Below are positions 1 through 8,704 of a stretch of 64,000 nucleotides of DNA, in pieces (position 1 is the first letter of the stretch; every line of letters starts with the position of its first letter). The stretch is from Bremerella alba (GTDB lineage Bacteria > Planctomycetota > Planctomycetia > Pirellulales > Pirellulaceae). Location of the stretch: assembly GCF_013618625.1 (NCBI RefSeq), contig NZ_JABRWO010000002.1:186001-250000 (forward strand), written 5' to 3'. Under the pieces are notes generated by a model, which worked only from the letters and a program-made list of their open reading frames with translations, was not told where the DNA came from and did no database searches. The translations under genes and the position numbers were made by a program.

Positions 1-48
1 CGCGTGTTTGCCTACAGCATAACGATTCCGAGAGGGTGCAATCAATCT

Positions 49-72
49 CGTATGCAATCCCGTATGCAATCC
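49..72. repeat. Two-copy 12-bp tandem direct repeat
   Basis: The 12-base unit CGTATGCAATCC occurs twice head to tail at 49-60 and 61-72. No gene is visible in bases 1-124; this short repeat is the only structure I see there. Confidence 0.6.
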
Positions 73-124
73 GGGACGATATTCGGAACAATCGGGGCGA
101 ATACAGAAAGACCCACCAAGACAC

Positions 125-165
125 GAAAAAAGCCGTAAACTGCTGTGAATCAACAATTTACGGCT
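125..165 (-). terminator. Intrinsic terminator downstream of tRNA-Met
   Basis: A perfect 9-bp inverted repeat (AGCCGTAAA at 131-139, TTTACGGCT at 157-165) is followed on the minus strand by a run of T (the A-run at 126-131). It lies 11 bases past the 3' end of the tRNA and fits rho-independent termination of that transcript. A shorter T-rich stretch on the plus side means it could also stop transcripts arriving from the left. Confidence 0.75.
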
Positions 166-176
166 TCTGTTTTTAG

Positions 177-250
177 TAGCGGCAGAGGGATTCGAACCCC
201 CGACACGCGGATTATGATTCCGCTGCTCTAACCAACTGAGCTATGCCGCC
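177..250 (-). tRNA. tRNA-Met (anticodon CAT)
   Basis: Read on the minus strand the cloverleaf is complete: a 7-bp acceptor stem starting GGCGGCA and closing with a G-U pair at 1:72, a D-arm (AGCTCAGTTGGTTAGAGC), an anticodon stem GCGGA/TCCGC with loop ATCATAA (anticodon CAT), and a T-arm with GGTTCGAATCC. CCA is not encoded. The ordinary D-arm and paired acceptor end argue for an elongator rather than an initiator tRNA. A CAT anticodon could also belong to the lysidine-modified tRNA-Ile2, which cannot be excluded by eye. Confidence 0.9.
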
Positions 251-390
251 ATGGAAACCCTAGACATTAAGTTTTCCCGTTAGGTTCGTCAACGGGGGAA
301 ACATCTCCTCCGCGGTAATCTTCGTGCGGAAAGCACGGATCCATCGGTATAGATAGAATAGGTCGACCTACTGGCTCAGTCAGGCAGTCG

Positions 391-487
391 ATTTGGGGGA
401 ATTGGTTCCATAAGTGAGTCGGCATGTTCCCTTCTCGGGGGCACACTCGTAATAATGGTATGTTTCTCGACTCACTTATCCCCAAAT
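391..487. repeat. Long imperfect inverted repeat before the multihaem cytochrome gene
   Basis: ATAAGTGAGTCG at 410-421 is the exact reverse complement of CGACTCACTTAT at 468-479. The outer ATTTGGGG (391-398) also pairs with CCCCAAAT (480-487), with 11 unpaired bases on the left arm. The structure ends 22 bases before the cytochrome start codon, so it may be a leader hairpin or regulatory site. The rest of the 251-509 gap shows no convincing gene. Confidence 0.6.
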
Positions 488-509
488 AAGATCTTTTCCC
501 CCTCAATCC

Positions 510-3035
510 ATGGCATCTCGCAAGCAAAAACGCAAGCAACCGTCCGCCCCTTCCACGACCATGCCTCGCTGGGTTCTTCTAGCTGGTGGAAGTTTGATTT
601 TCATGCTCTTGGCTGTCTCCCTGGTCACGGCCGACTGGTATTACGCGATGCCGTCGAACACGAAGTTGACCTATGTCGGGCGAAACTCGTGCATCGAGTG
701 TCATCAGTCTGAGCACGCCAAGTGGGAAGGCTCGTACCACGACCAGGCCATGGACATTGCCACCGAGGAAACGGTGCTGGCCGATTTCGATGGGCAAGAG
801 ATTGAACATTACGGCATTACGTCGAAAATGTTCCGCCGCGATGGCAAGTTCATGATTAACACCGAAGGTCCCGATGGCCAGATGCAAGACTTCGAGATCA
901 AGTACGTCTTTGGCGTGAGTCCTTTGCAGCAATACATGGTCGAGATCGAACCCCCAACGCCTGGCTCCGAAGAAGGTTCAATCGGCCGCGTGCAGGTTCT
1001 CCGCGTTTCGTGGGACACCGAAAAGAAACAATGGTTCTATCTCTCGCCACCAGACGTCAAGGAAAAGCTGGAAGTCGACGATCCCTTGCATTGGACGGGT
1101 CGCACGCAAAACTGGAATCATTACTGCGCCGACTGCCATTCGACCAATTTGCAGAAGAACCACGACTTGGCTACCGACACGTTCCACACAACGTTTTCAG
1201 AAATAGACGTCAGCTGCGAAACGTGTCACGGCCCGGGCAGCGCCCACGTGAAACTTGCCAAGTCGACGAGCCTGTTCTGGGACCGAAACTTGGGCTACGG
1301 ACTTAAGAAGCTCAAAGGAGATTCGACCGAAGCTCAGCTTAATCAGGTCGAATCGTGCGGAACGTGCCATTCGCGTCGCCAGGTAATTTGCCCCGACTTT
1401 CAGATGGGCGATAACTTCTACGATCAGTACAGCAACGAGCTTATCTCGCAGCACACCTACTACTGCGACGGCCAAATCATGGACGAGGACTACGTCTATG
1501 GTTCGTTTCTGCAAAGCAAGATGTTCCACAAAGGCATCCGCTGCACCGACTGCCATGATCCTCACTCGACCAAACTCAAGTTTGAAGGAAACAAGCTGTG
1601 TACGTCGTGTCACCAGCATCCCGCTGGGAAGTATGATTCGCCAGCCCATCATTTCCATAAGACAGGCTCCACCGGAGCATCTTGTGTTGAATGCCACATG
1701 CCGGAGACGACCTACATGGAGGTCGATCCACGGCGCGATCACAGCATTCGCGTCCCTCGCCCTGATCTATCGGTCAACCTAGGCACGCCCAACGCATGCA
1801 CACAATGCCATCTCGATTTGGCAGAGCTTCCTCAGGAAGAACATCCCGAGGCTAAACGCTACGACCAATGGATGGCGCTGGCCCGCGGTGGTGACGATAA
1901 GGTTCGCCAAGCCTTAGCCAAAGTCGATCAATGGGCGCTCGATGCGGTCGACCAGTGGTATGGCGATACTTCGAAGATTCCCAAGGGAGAGCACTTCGCT
2001 TACAAGCTGAAACAAGCTTGGGATAACCAGCCCAACGCCGGTGAAGATCTGATTGAACTGGTTCGAGACACGCAGCAACCAGGCATTGTCCGGGCCAGCG
2101 GGATGATGTATCTCGCCAATTACTTGAACGAGGAAGGGGTCCGAACGGCTCTACGTTATCTATCCGACGAGGACCCCCAGGTGCGTATCGCCGCAATCGA
2201 AACCCTGCGTGATCTGCCGGCCGTAGCGCCGGATGTTCAAGGCCAGGTGCTCGATGCCCTGCTCACGCGTCTCTCCGACGAAGACCGTGCTGTGCGGACC
2301 GAAGCGGCTTGGTCGCTGGCCAATCAAGATGCCGAAGCACTTCGCCTGCGTGGCAAGAGCGAGGCCTTCCAAAAGGCCTTGAACGAGGCGATCGTGCAGT
2401 TGGAACGCGATAGCGATCAACCCTCGGCGCATCTCTCGCAGGGTGTGCTGTACGAACGCATAGGCGACGTCGCCAAGGCTGAACAGGCCTACCGCACCGC
2501 CATTCGCATCGGGCCGAACTTCACTGGACCACGTTCCAATCTCATTAGCCTGCTGCAGCAGCGGCAAGACATGGAAGAGCAGCGGATGCGACAATTGGTC
2601 GTCCAAGGCAACCGCCCGGCGGCCGAACAAATGACGACCGGCCTGGCCGAACGAGCCGTCGAGATTGCCCGCTTCCGCCTGGAAGAACTCGACAACTTGA
2701 AGCGTGACGTCAGCCAACAGCCCGACTTCGCCCCGCTGCAGTACCAGTTCGGATCGGCCCTGTACCTGGCCGCGCGTAACACCACGCCGGAAAGTGCCGG
2801 ACCGTTCTACGACGAGGCCTTCGACGCCTACAAGAAAGCCAAAGAGCTAGAGCCGAATAGCGTTCAGTACGCTTACATGTACGCCCTGATCTCACAGTAT
2901 TTGGAACGCTGGGACGAAGCCGATCAAGCTGTTGCTGATCTACTGGAAATCGACCCCAACAATCCTGATTTCCGTGGTTTGAAGCAGCAGATTGATGCTC
3001 GGCACTCGCCACGACAGGAACAACAACGAAGATAG
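510..3035 (+). CDS. Membrane-anchored octahaem cytochrome c with HEAT and TPR repeats
   Basis: 841 aa. A basic N-terminus precedes one hydrophobic segment (about residues 20-42), so the rest should lie outside the cytoplasmic membrane on an uncleaved anchor or signal. Eight CXXCH haem-binding motifs follow: CIECH at 61, then near 205, 235, 283, 345, 364, 392 and 430. This part resembles the cytochrome c554/multihaem families. Residues about 500-620 look like HEAT repeats, and about 635-830 carry TPR-type helices (for example AEQAYRTAIRIGP and DEADQAVADLLEIDP). The likely role is electron transfer by a protein that also docks partners; the substrate is unknown. It is monocistronic, with a long inverted repeat directly upstream. 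ATG 510 is the only start that keeps the anchor intact. Confidence 0.9.
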   Translation: MASRKQKRKQPSAPSTTMPRWVLLAGGSLIFMLLAVSLVTADWYYAMPSNTKLTYVGRNSCIECHQSEHAKWEGSYHDQAMDIATEETVLADFDGQEIEHYGITSKMFRRDGKFMINTEGPDGQMQDFEIKYVFGVSPLQQYMVEIEPPTPGSEEGSIGRVQVLRVSWDTEKKQWFYLSPPDVKEKLEVDDPLHWTGRTQNWNHYCADCHSTNLQKNHDLATDTFHTTFSEIDVSCETCHGPGSAHVKLAKSTSLFWDRNLGYGLKKLKGDSTEAQLNQVESCGTCHSRRQVICPDFQMGDNFYDQYSNELISQHTYYCDGQIMDEDYVYGSFLQSKMFHKGIRCTDCHDPHSTKLKFEGNKLCTSCHQHPAGKYDSPAHHFHKTGSTGASCVECHMPETTYMEVDPRRDHSIRVPRPDLSVNLGTPNACTQCHLDLAELPQEEHPEAKRYDQWMALARGGDDKVRQALAKVDQWALDAVDQWYGDTSKIPKGEHFAYKLKQAWDNQPNAGEDLIELVRDTQQPGIVRASGMMYLANYLNEEGVRTALRYLSDEDPQVRIAAIETLRDLPAVAPDVQGQVLDALLTRLSDEDRAVRTEAAWSLANQDAEALRLRGKSEAFQKALNEAIVQLERDSDQPSAHLSQGVLYERIGDVAKAEQAYRTAIRIGPNFTGPRSNLISLLQQRQDMEEQRMRQLVVQGNRPAAEQMTTGLAERAVEIARFRLEELDNLKRDVSQQPDFAPLQYQFGSALYLAARNTTPESAGPFYDEAFDAYKKAKELEPNSVQYAYMYALISQYLERWDEADQAVADLLEIDPNNPDFRGLKQQIDARHSPRQEQQRR

Positions 3036-3037
3036 GC

Positions 3038-3538
3038 TTACGAAGCTGAACCAACCCGCTGCTGCACGATCTGCAAGTGATGACGCACATGCCCCACGCT
3101 GCAGCGGCCCAGGTCTCGGACCGTCCATTGAAAGCCACTAGCCGTGCCTTCTCGCTCTAAGGCCTCCTTGGGCAACGTGCGAAACAGTTCGATTGTCGAT
3201 TGCCGAACCAGGTATAGCTCCTGGACCAGCTCTGCGTAGGGTCGATCGTTAAAGTTGGCTGCCAGCATGTAGTCGTCTTGCTCGAAACCGGGCAGCGGGG
3301 TGGCGTCTCCGCGAGCGAAGCGTAGGGCTCGATACGCAAAGACACGCTCGGTGTCGCTTAAGTGTCCGACAACCTCCTTGATGGTCCACTGATACGGGGG
3401 ATGCACGATGGTGGCCTGATCTTCCGAAACGAGCTGAAGCTTGGGAAGTTCTTGCTCGAATTGTATCTGTAACGCAATCGCGCAGTTCTCTTCTGGAGCC
3501 AGATCCAAGTAACGCTGAAAGGGAGCAGATTCGGTCAT
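3038..3538 (-). CDS. DinB-family (four-helix, putative metal-binding) protein
   Basis: 166 aa, converging on the cytochrome gene with a 2-base gap. The segment WTIKEVVGHLSDTERVFAYR near residue 50 and the C-terminal VGHVRHHLQIV supply the spaced histidines typical of DinB_2/DfsB-like four-helix proteins, where three histidines bind a divalent metal. Family members include damage-inducible proteins and thiol-dependent S-transferases; the substrate cannot be read from sequence. No signal peptide is seen, so it should be cytoplasmic. This is the first of three DinB-fold genes in the window. Confidence 0.8.
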   Translation of the reverse strand: MTESAPFQRYLDLAPEENCAIALQIQFEQELPKLQLVSEDQATIVHPPYQWTIKEVVGHLSDTERVFAYRALRFARGDATPLPGFEQDDYMLAANFNDRPYAELVQELYLVRQSTIELFRTLPKEALEREGTASGFQWTVRDLGRCSVGHVRHHLQIVQQRVGSAS

Positions 3539-3607
3539 AATTTCCCCGAGGATTAGAAGTTACTTTCATTTTGCGGTGCCCCAAGCTGGACAACCTTTCA
3601 GCGCACA

Positions 3608-3631
3608 AAGTTCATTAATGGAATTGAACTT
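3608..3631. promoter_or_regulatory. Short inverted repeat, possible operator
   Basis: AAGTTCA (3608-3614) and TGAACTT (3625-3631) form a perfect 7-bp dyad around a 10-base AT-rich centre. It lies between the divergent DinB gene and the glucose dehydrogenase-like gene, a suitable place for a regulator. No regulator can be named. Confidence 0.35.
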
Positions 3632-3740
3632 CATGCTATCGCCCCGATTCCTCTAAGGTAGTCATTATGGTAAATTACGCTGCTTTAACGCACAAACGCG
3701 TCCAACCATTCACCCTACTATCCTGAAGAGTCGGCTCCTT

Positions 3741-4844
3741 ATGAAGGCGATTGCGGTTAAACCCGGGACCCCCAACAGCGTTCATCTTCGTGATATCCCT
3801 GAACCTTCCCTCGATCAATTCCCCAACGGCAAGGGCGTCCTGGTCAAGGTGCTGAAAGTCGGGGTTGATGCGACCGACAAAGAAATCAACGAAGCCCTCT
3901 ATGGCAACGCCCCTCCCGGCGACGATTTTATGGTGATTGGCCACGAATCGTTCGGCATCGTTGAAGCAGTCGGCGAGAACGTCACGCGTTTCAAGCCCGG
4001 CGATTACGTCACCGCCACGGTTCGCCGTCCGGGTAGCTCGATCTACGACCAGATCGGCACCTACGATATGACCAGCGAGGAAACCTACTACGAACGCGGC
4101 ATCAACCTGCTTCATGGTTATCTCACCGAGAAGTTTGTCGACGAAGAAGATTACATTATCCGCGTCCCACAAGGGCTGACCCATTTGCACGTTTTGATGG
4201 AGCCTATGAGCTGCGCGGCCAAGGCCGTACATCAGGCCTACGAAGTGCAGCGTCGTATGAAGGTTTGGAGTCCGAAGGTCGCTTGGGTGATGGGTGCTGG
4301 TCAGATCGGTTTGCTCACCACGCTTTGCCTCCGCCTGCGGGGACTGCAGGTCAGCACGATTGCCCGTTCCCCTGGCCCGCATCTCAAGCAAGAGATCACT
4401 GAGGGGATGGAGGCCAATTACGTCAGTACAAAGGAAACGGACCTGGACGAACTGGTCAAAAAGACAGGTCGTCCTGATGTCATCGTCGATGCCACCGGTA
4501 GCAGCATCATCGCTTTTGAAAGCATGAAGTACCTTGGCCTCAACGGCGTGCTGGTCTTCACCAGTGTGACCGGCGACAGCGATAAGCACGAACTGCCTAC
4601 CTCGCAGATTAACCTGGAATGGGTTTTGGGCAATAAGCTTCTGTTGGGCAGCGTGAATGCCAACCGCGATCACTTCGAGATGGGTATCAAAGACCTGGCC
4701 CTGGGCGAGATGATGTACCCTAACGTGCTGGAAAAGATCTTGACCAACCCGGTCGACGGCTTGGACAACTATGCCGAGATGATGCGGTTGTTGGTCGAGG
4801 ACAGTTCGGCCCTGAAGGTATACGTGAACGTCGCTTCCGAATAA
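3741..4844 (+). CDS. Glucose 1-dehydrogenase-type zinc alcohol dehydrogenase
   Basis: 367 aa, medium-chain dehydrogenase/reductase fold. The closest look is to archaeal-type glucose 1-dehydrogenases, which oxidise aldoses with NAD(P)+. The N-terminal catalytic domain has candidate zinc ligands D43, H68-E69 (GHES) and E154 (MEPMS), the Asp/His/Glu pattern of Sulfolobus and Haloferax glucose dehydrogenases rather than the Cys of ordinary ADHs. The Rossmann motif GAGQIG is at 185-190, followed by a Glu_dehyd_C-like C-terminus. The lobe near 95-112 that usually carries the structural-zinc cysteines has none. It stands alone. Sugar specificity is inferred from family resemblance only. Confidence 0.8.
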   Translation: MKAIAVKPGTPNSVHLRDIPEPSLDQFPNGKGVLVKVLKVGVDATDKEINEALYGNAPPGDDFMVIGHESFGIVEAVGENVTRFKPGDYVTATVRRPGSSIYDQIGTYDMTSEETYYERGINLLHGYLTEKFVDEEDYIIRVPQGLTHLHVLMEPMSCAAKAVHQAYEVQRRMKVWSPKVAWVMGAGQIGLLTTLCLRLRGLQVSTIARSPGPHLKQEITEGMEANYVSTKETDLDELVKKTGRPDVIVDATGSSIIAFESMKYLGLNGVLVFTSVTGDSDKHELPTSQINLEWVLGNKLLLGSVNANRDHFEMGIKDLALGEMMYPNVLEKILTNPVDGLDNYAEMMRLLVEDSSALKVYVNVASE

Positions 4845-5058
4845 CCGCTCGGTCAACAATTTGAGAAGGGCCCGTTATGAGGTCCGGGTATTTAGCAGGC
4901 TGCGATCTGCGTGCTTGCTTTGGTCCCGGGTATTCATACGGGCCTGATGTTTGCGCATCCGCATTTCACAGATTGCCCGATTTGCTAGAATGCAGATCCT
5001 CGGGAGATTATCGCTAGATAGGCTCCCTGCCCTGCTTACTCATTCAGGATGACCCGAT

Positions 5059-7242
5059 ATGAAAAAGCCAACCAGTGGCGGCGGCTGGCAAGCGATCCGG
5101 TATACCTTTCAGAAAGCTCGCGAGTCCGGCGGGTACTGGAAGTTCTGGAAAGCCATGCGGAGTAAGAACGCGTGTAAGACTTGCGCCCTGGGCATGGGGG
5201 GCCAAAAAGGAGGCATGGTCAACGAGCAAGGCTCGTTCCCCGAAGTCTGCAAAAAGTCGATGCAGGCCATGGCTGCCGACATGCAAGGCGCCGTGCCTGA
5301 GGATTTCTGGAAAACCTATAGCATCGCCCAGTTGCAACAGTTCACTCCCTACCAAATGGAGCACGCCGGTCGCCTCACCCAGCCGATGCTGTGGGAACAA
5401 GGACAGCAGCACTATCGTCCGATCTCGTGGGAAGATGCCCTGGGTCGGTTGATCGCTAAACTGAAGTCGCTGACCCCCGATGAGACCTTCTGGTACTTCA
5501 GCGGTCGCAGCAGCATGGAAGCCGGCTTTCTGCTGCAGCTATTCGCTCGGATCTACGGCACCAACAACGTCAACAATTGCAGCTATTACTGTCACCAAGC
5601 CAGCGGTGTCGGACTAGCAAGCACCGTTGGTAGCGGCACGGCGACGATTGTCTTGGAAGACGTCGAGCACGCCGATCTGGTGTTCGTAATTGGTGGCAAT
5701 CCGGCCAGCAATCATCCCCGGCTGATGTCGACGCTGAAACAGGTTCGTCGGCGCGGCGGCGAGGTGATCGTCATTAATCCGGTCGTTGAAACAGGCCTGG
5801 TCAACTTCCGCGTGCCAAGTGATCCGATCAGCATGCTCTTCGGCACGAAGATCGCGACGCTCTATGTTCAACCTGACATCGGCGGGGACCTGGCTCTGCT
5901 GTATGGCATCGCCAAACGTGTACTGGAACTAGGCGGACAAGACCAGGAGTTCCTCGACAACCACTGCGAAAATACGGCCCAGTGGCTCGAGTTTCTGAAG
6001 AACCTGACGTGGGAGGAAATCGAAGAGAAGTCAGGGGTCGGTGGTCTGAAGATAGCGGACATCGCCCAGCGCTATATCAAAGCCAAACGCGTCATCTTCA
6101 GCTGGACAATGGGCATTACACATCACGCGCACGGTGTCGACAATGTTCAGGCCATTGCCGGCCTGGCTGCCGTGCGTGGTATGGTCGGCAAGCCTGGCTG
6201 CGGTTTGATGCCCATTCGTGGCCATTCGAATGTACAAGGGATCGGTTCGGTGGGTGTTACCCCCACGCTCAAGCAAGCTATCTTCGACGGACTCGAAAAA
6301 GAATACGGCGTTCAGCTACCCACCACACCAGGGCTCGATACGTTGGGTTGCATGGAAGATGCCCACTCTGGCAAGCTGAAAATGGGGTTCTGTTTGGGGG
6401 GTAATCTATACGGCAGTAACCCCGATCTGGCCTTTGCGGCCCAGTCGCTGCAAAACCTGGAGACGATGGTCTATCTGAGCACCTCGCTAAACACCGGTCA
6501 CGCACACGGTCTGGCCAAGGAAACGATCATACTGCCGGTCCTGGCCCGCGACGAAGAGCCTTACCAGTCAACGCAAGAATCGATGTTCAACTACATCCGC
6601 ATGTCGGAAGGAGGACCGCGGCGACTGGACGGCCCCCGCGGCGAGGTCGACGTGATTGCCACTATCGGCGAAGGTGTCCTGGCAAGTAGCACGCCAATCG
6701 ATTGGACGTCGATGCAAGATACAAACAAGATTCGTGCCGCCCTGGCAAAGGTGGTGCCGGGCTTTGAGAAGATAGCGGACATCGATAAAACCAAGCAGGA
6801 ATTCCAAATCGACGGACGAACGTTCCACACGCCTAAGTTCCCCACACCCAGCGGTCGTTTGGTTCTGCATCACCACGAGATCCCGGAGCTCAAAGGGACG
6901 GGAGAAAACGAACTTCGGCTGATGACAGTGCGTAGTGAGGGACAATTCAACACCGTCGTGTACGAAGAGTACGACATCTATCGTGGCATCGACCGACGTG
7001 ACGTCATCGTGCTTCACCCGGAAGATTGCCAACGTCTGGGTGTCGTTGCAGGGCAGAAAGTTACGATCCAATCGAACATCGGCAAGATCGATGGTTTCGT
7101 CGTCCACGAGTTTAAAGACATCAAACCTGGCAACGCATTGATGTATTACCCTGAGGCCAACACGCTTGTTTCCCGAACGGCCGACCCCAAGTCGAAGACG
7201 CCAGCGTTTAAGGGAGTTGTAGTCACCGTTTGTCCAGCGTAG
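5059..7242 (+). CDS. FdhF/YdeP-family molybdopterin oxidoreductase
   Basis: 727 aa. The N-terminal CKTCALGMGGQKGG with C39, C42 and C64 (FPEVCKK) is the signature of the YdeP-like branch of formate dehydrogenase alpha subunits. A molybdopterin-binding core follows (SWEDALGRLI, YFSGRSSMEAG, NNCSYYCHQASG, FVIGGNPASNHPR) and then the C-terminal molydopterin-dinucleotide-binding domain (MTVRSEGQFN, GVVAGQKVTI). Only three cluster-type cysteines are obvious. There is no twin-arginine leader, so it is cytoplasmic. E. coli YdeP is linked to acid resistance, but its reaction is unsettled; formate oxidation should not be assumed. An AGGA stands 9 bases before ATG 5059. The MarR regulator follows 13 bases after the stop, suggesting co-transcription. 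Confidence 0.87.
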   Translation: MKKPTSGGGWQAIRYTFQKARESGGYWKFWKAMRSKNACKTCALGMGGQKGGMVNEQGSFPEVCKKSMQAMAADMQGAVPEDFWKTYSIAQLQQFTPYQMEHAGRLTQPMLWEQGQQHYRPISWEDALGRLIAKLKSLTPDETFWYFSGRSSMEAGFLLQLFARIYGTNNVNNCSYYCHQASGVGLASTVGSGTATIVLEDVEHADLVFVIGGNPASNHPRLMSTLKQVRRRGGEVIVINPVVETGLVNFRVPSDPISMLFGTKIATLYVQPDIGGDLALLYGIAKRVLELGGQDQEFLDNHCENTAQWLEFLKNLTWEEIEEKSGVGGLKIADIAQRYIKAKRVIFSWTMGITHHAHGVDNVQAIAGLAAVRGMVGKPGCGLMPIRGHSNVQGIGSVGVTPTLKQAIFDGLEKEYGVQLPTTPGLDTLGCMEDAHSGKLKMGFCLGGNLYGSNPDLAFAAQSLQNLETMVYLSTSLNTGHAHGLAKETIILPVLARDEEPYQSTQESMFNYIRMSEGGPRRLDGPRGEVDVIATIGEGVLASSTPIDWTSMQDTNKIRAALAKVVPGFEKIADIDKTKQEFQIDGRTFHTPKFPTPSGRLVLHHHEIPELKGTGENELRLMTVRSEGQFNTVVYEEYDIYRGIDRRDVIVLHPEDCQRLGVVAGQKVTIQSNIGKIDGFVVHEFKDIKPGNALMYYPEANTLVSRTADPKSKTPAFKGVVVTVCPA

Positions 7243-7255
7243 GCCGATCGCTAGA

Positions 7256-7741
7256 ATGGTCTTACGCGCCTTCCCTCTTTTAAATACCTTCCGAATGAAT
7301 TGGAAAAAGGACGACCAACTTTGCTTTCACCTTGGCGTAGCGATGCGAAAGATTTCGCGTATCTACGCTGAAGGTTTGGCAGCGTATGAAGTCACCCCTG
7401 CCCAGTTGTTTATGCTATCTTGCCTGGATAGTCGTAACGGACAAAAGCCGAGCGAATTGGCCGAAGAAGTCCAGTTGGATGCCAGCAGCATGACAGGCCT
7501 TTTAGATCGTACGGAAAAGGCCCAACTGATTCGCCGCATGCGCGATCCAGCCGACCGACGTGCCCTGCGGATATACCTCACCCCGCAAGGTACCGAGACG
7601 TTGCAGCGACTGAAGCCGGTCATTAAGCAGCTACAGGAAAAAGTTCACGAGGACTTCTTTGGCGATTACAGTGACGAGCAAGTTGCGTGTTTCTTAGAAA
7701 TGCTTCGAAACGCAGGCTCCTCCCTAGACCGCTCTAGCTAG
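7256..7741 (+). CDS. MarR-family transcriptional regulator
   Basis: 161 aa from ATG 7256; ATG 7295 (MNWKKDD) is an equally good start and nearer the usual family length. A MarR winged helix-turn-helix covers about residues 45-125: the recognition part KPSELAEEVQLDASSMTGLLDR is followed by the wing MRDPADRRALRIYLTPQG. Flanking helices would form the dimer. MarR proteins typically repress neighbouring genes and release DNA on binding phenolic or oxidant ligands. Its position between the FdhF-like gene and a DinB protein (22 bases downstream) suggests it controls this small operon. Confidence 0.9.
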   Translation: MVLRAFPLLNTFRMNWKKDDQLCFHLGVAMRKISRIYAEGLAAYEVTPAQLFMLSCLDSRNGQKPSELAEEVQLDASSMTGLLDRTEKAQLIRRMRDPADRRALRIYLTPQGTETLQRLKPVIKQLQEKVHEDFFGDYSDEQVACFLEMLRNAGSSLDRSS

Positions 7742-7763
7742 TCCCATCCCCAGGAGATACACC

Positions 7764-8258
7764 ATGTCAATGATCGAACGTTTACAACATCAACTCGAGT
7801 CGGCCCGCGGCTTCACGACGAGAATTCTAGCCGACTTTCAAAAGCAGGAAGACTGGGTGGCCCAAGTTTGCAATCAAAGCAACCATGCCCTCTGGTTTAT
7901 TGGTCACATGGCCACGACCGACAACTTCTTTGTCTCGCTTCTGGCCCCCGAGAAAGCGGATGCAAAAGAGAACTACCAAGAGATGTTCGGTCTCGGTTCA
8001 ACCCCATCGACCAAACTGGAAGACTATCCCCCGATCGCAGACGTCCGCGGCTACATGGACGATCGCCGCCAGGTCCTTCTCGAGATCCTCGCATCGTTGA
8101 GTGATGAAGACCTCGCCACGAAGACCCCTGACGGTACGCCTGACTTCCTGGCCGATTATGGTCAAGTATTCGAGACCGCCATCTGGCACGAAGGCCTGCA
8201 CAGCGGTCAGTTAACCATGGTCCGCCGCTCGCTCGGGCACAAACCAGCGATCACATAG
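7764..8258 (+). CDS. DinB-family protein
   Basis: 164 aa. Candidate metal-binding histidines are in ALWFIGHMATTDNFF (near residue 48) and IWHEGLHSGQLTMVRR (near 145), the H...HxxxH layout of DinB/DUF664-type four-helix bundles. A clear ribosome-binding site (AGGAG, 8 bases upstream) fixes ATG 7764. It follows the MarR gene by 22 bases and is probably co-transcribed with it. It may act in thiol-dependent detoxification, as proposed for relatives, but no substrate can be read here. Confidence 0.83.
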   Translation: MSMIERLQHQLESARGFTTRILADFQKQEDWVAQVCNQSNHALWFIGHMATTDNFFVSLLAPEKADAKENYQEMFGLGSTPSTKLEDYPPIADVRGYMDDRRQVLLEILASLSDEDLATKTPDGTPDFLADYGQVFETAIWHEGLHSGQLTMVRRSLGHKPAIT

Positions 8259-8419
8259 ACCAGATCGACTTTCGTTCTCCTTCATTGAAAATTCGTTTGA
8301 CCGTGCAGCGCGGCTACTAATAGACTGCTCCCAACAGACAGTACCACTGAGGGAGCAATACACCCTCTTTTGGGCATGCTAAAAATCATCTGCCTTTTAA
8401 GAGCCGTTAGGAGAGTCGC

Positions 8420-8704
8420 GTGTTCAAGGAACCTTACGAAAGCACTCAAAGCACCCATTCCAACGAGGATCAATACCGTAAGTTGGTCGATACGGAAACG
8501 CACGCATCGAGCCAACGACATAAAGAAAACTTGAAACTTGCTTGGACCAGTATGGCTGGTGGATTCGGTGTGATGCTGTTGGGTCTGATCTGGCTAACTG
8601 CTGGCCTATTGATGGGACGAATCTATTTTTATCCATTCTGGCTTATCGGAGGCGGATTCGTCGGCTTCGTTTCATCCATTGGTTACTACCAGCGTTTTCG
8701 CTAA
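8420..8704 (+). CDS. Small two-helix membrane protein
   Basis: 94 aa with a GTG start, chosen because AGGAG lies 7 bases upstream and the frame has no better start. A polar, Ser/Thr/His/Glu-rich cytoplasmic half (residues 1-43) is followed by two hydrophobic spans (about 46-67 and 70-88) separated by a short GRIYFYP turn, ending in YYQRFR. I do not recognise the family. Its stop overlaps by 4 bases the end of the convergent DtxR-family gene. Confidence 0.7.
   Translation: MFKEPYESTQSTHSNEDQYRKLVDTETHASSQRHKENLKLAWTSMAGGFGVMLLGLIWLTAGLLMGRIYFYPFWLIGGGFVGFVSSIGYYQRFR

Noticed and set aside
267-539. A 90-codon minus-strand frame before the cytochrome gene
   Set aside because: Overlaps the cytochrome start and the long inverted repeat; no ribosome-binding site and no protein-like pattern.
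3675-4859. A 394-codon minus-strand frame covering the glucose dehydrogenase gene
   Set aside because: Fully antisense to a gene with clear motifs; composition of the translation is not protein-like.
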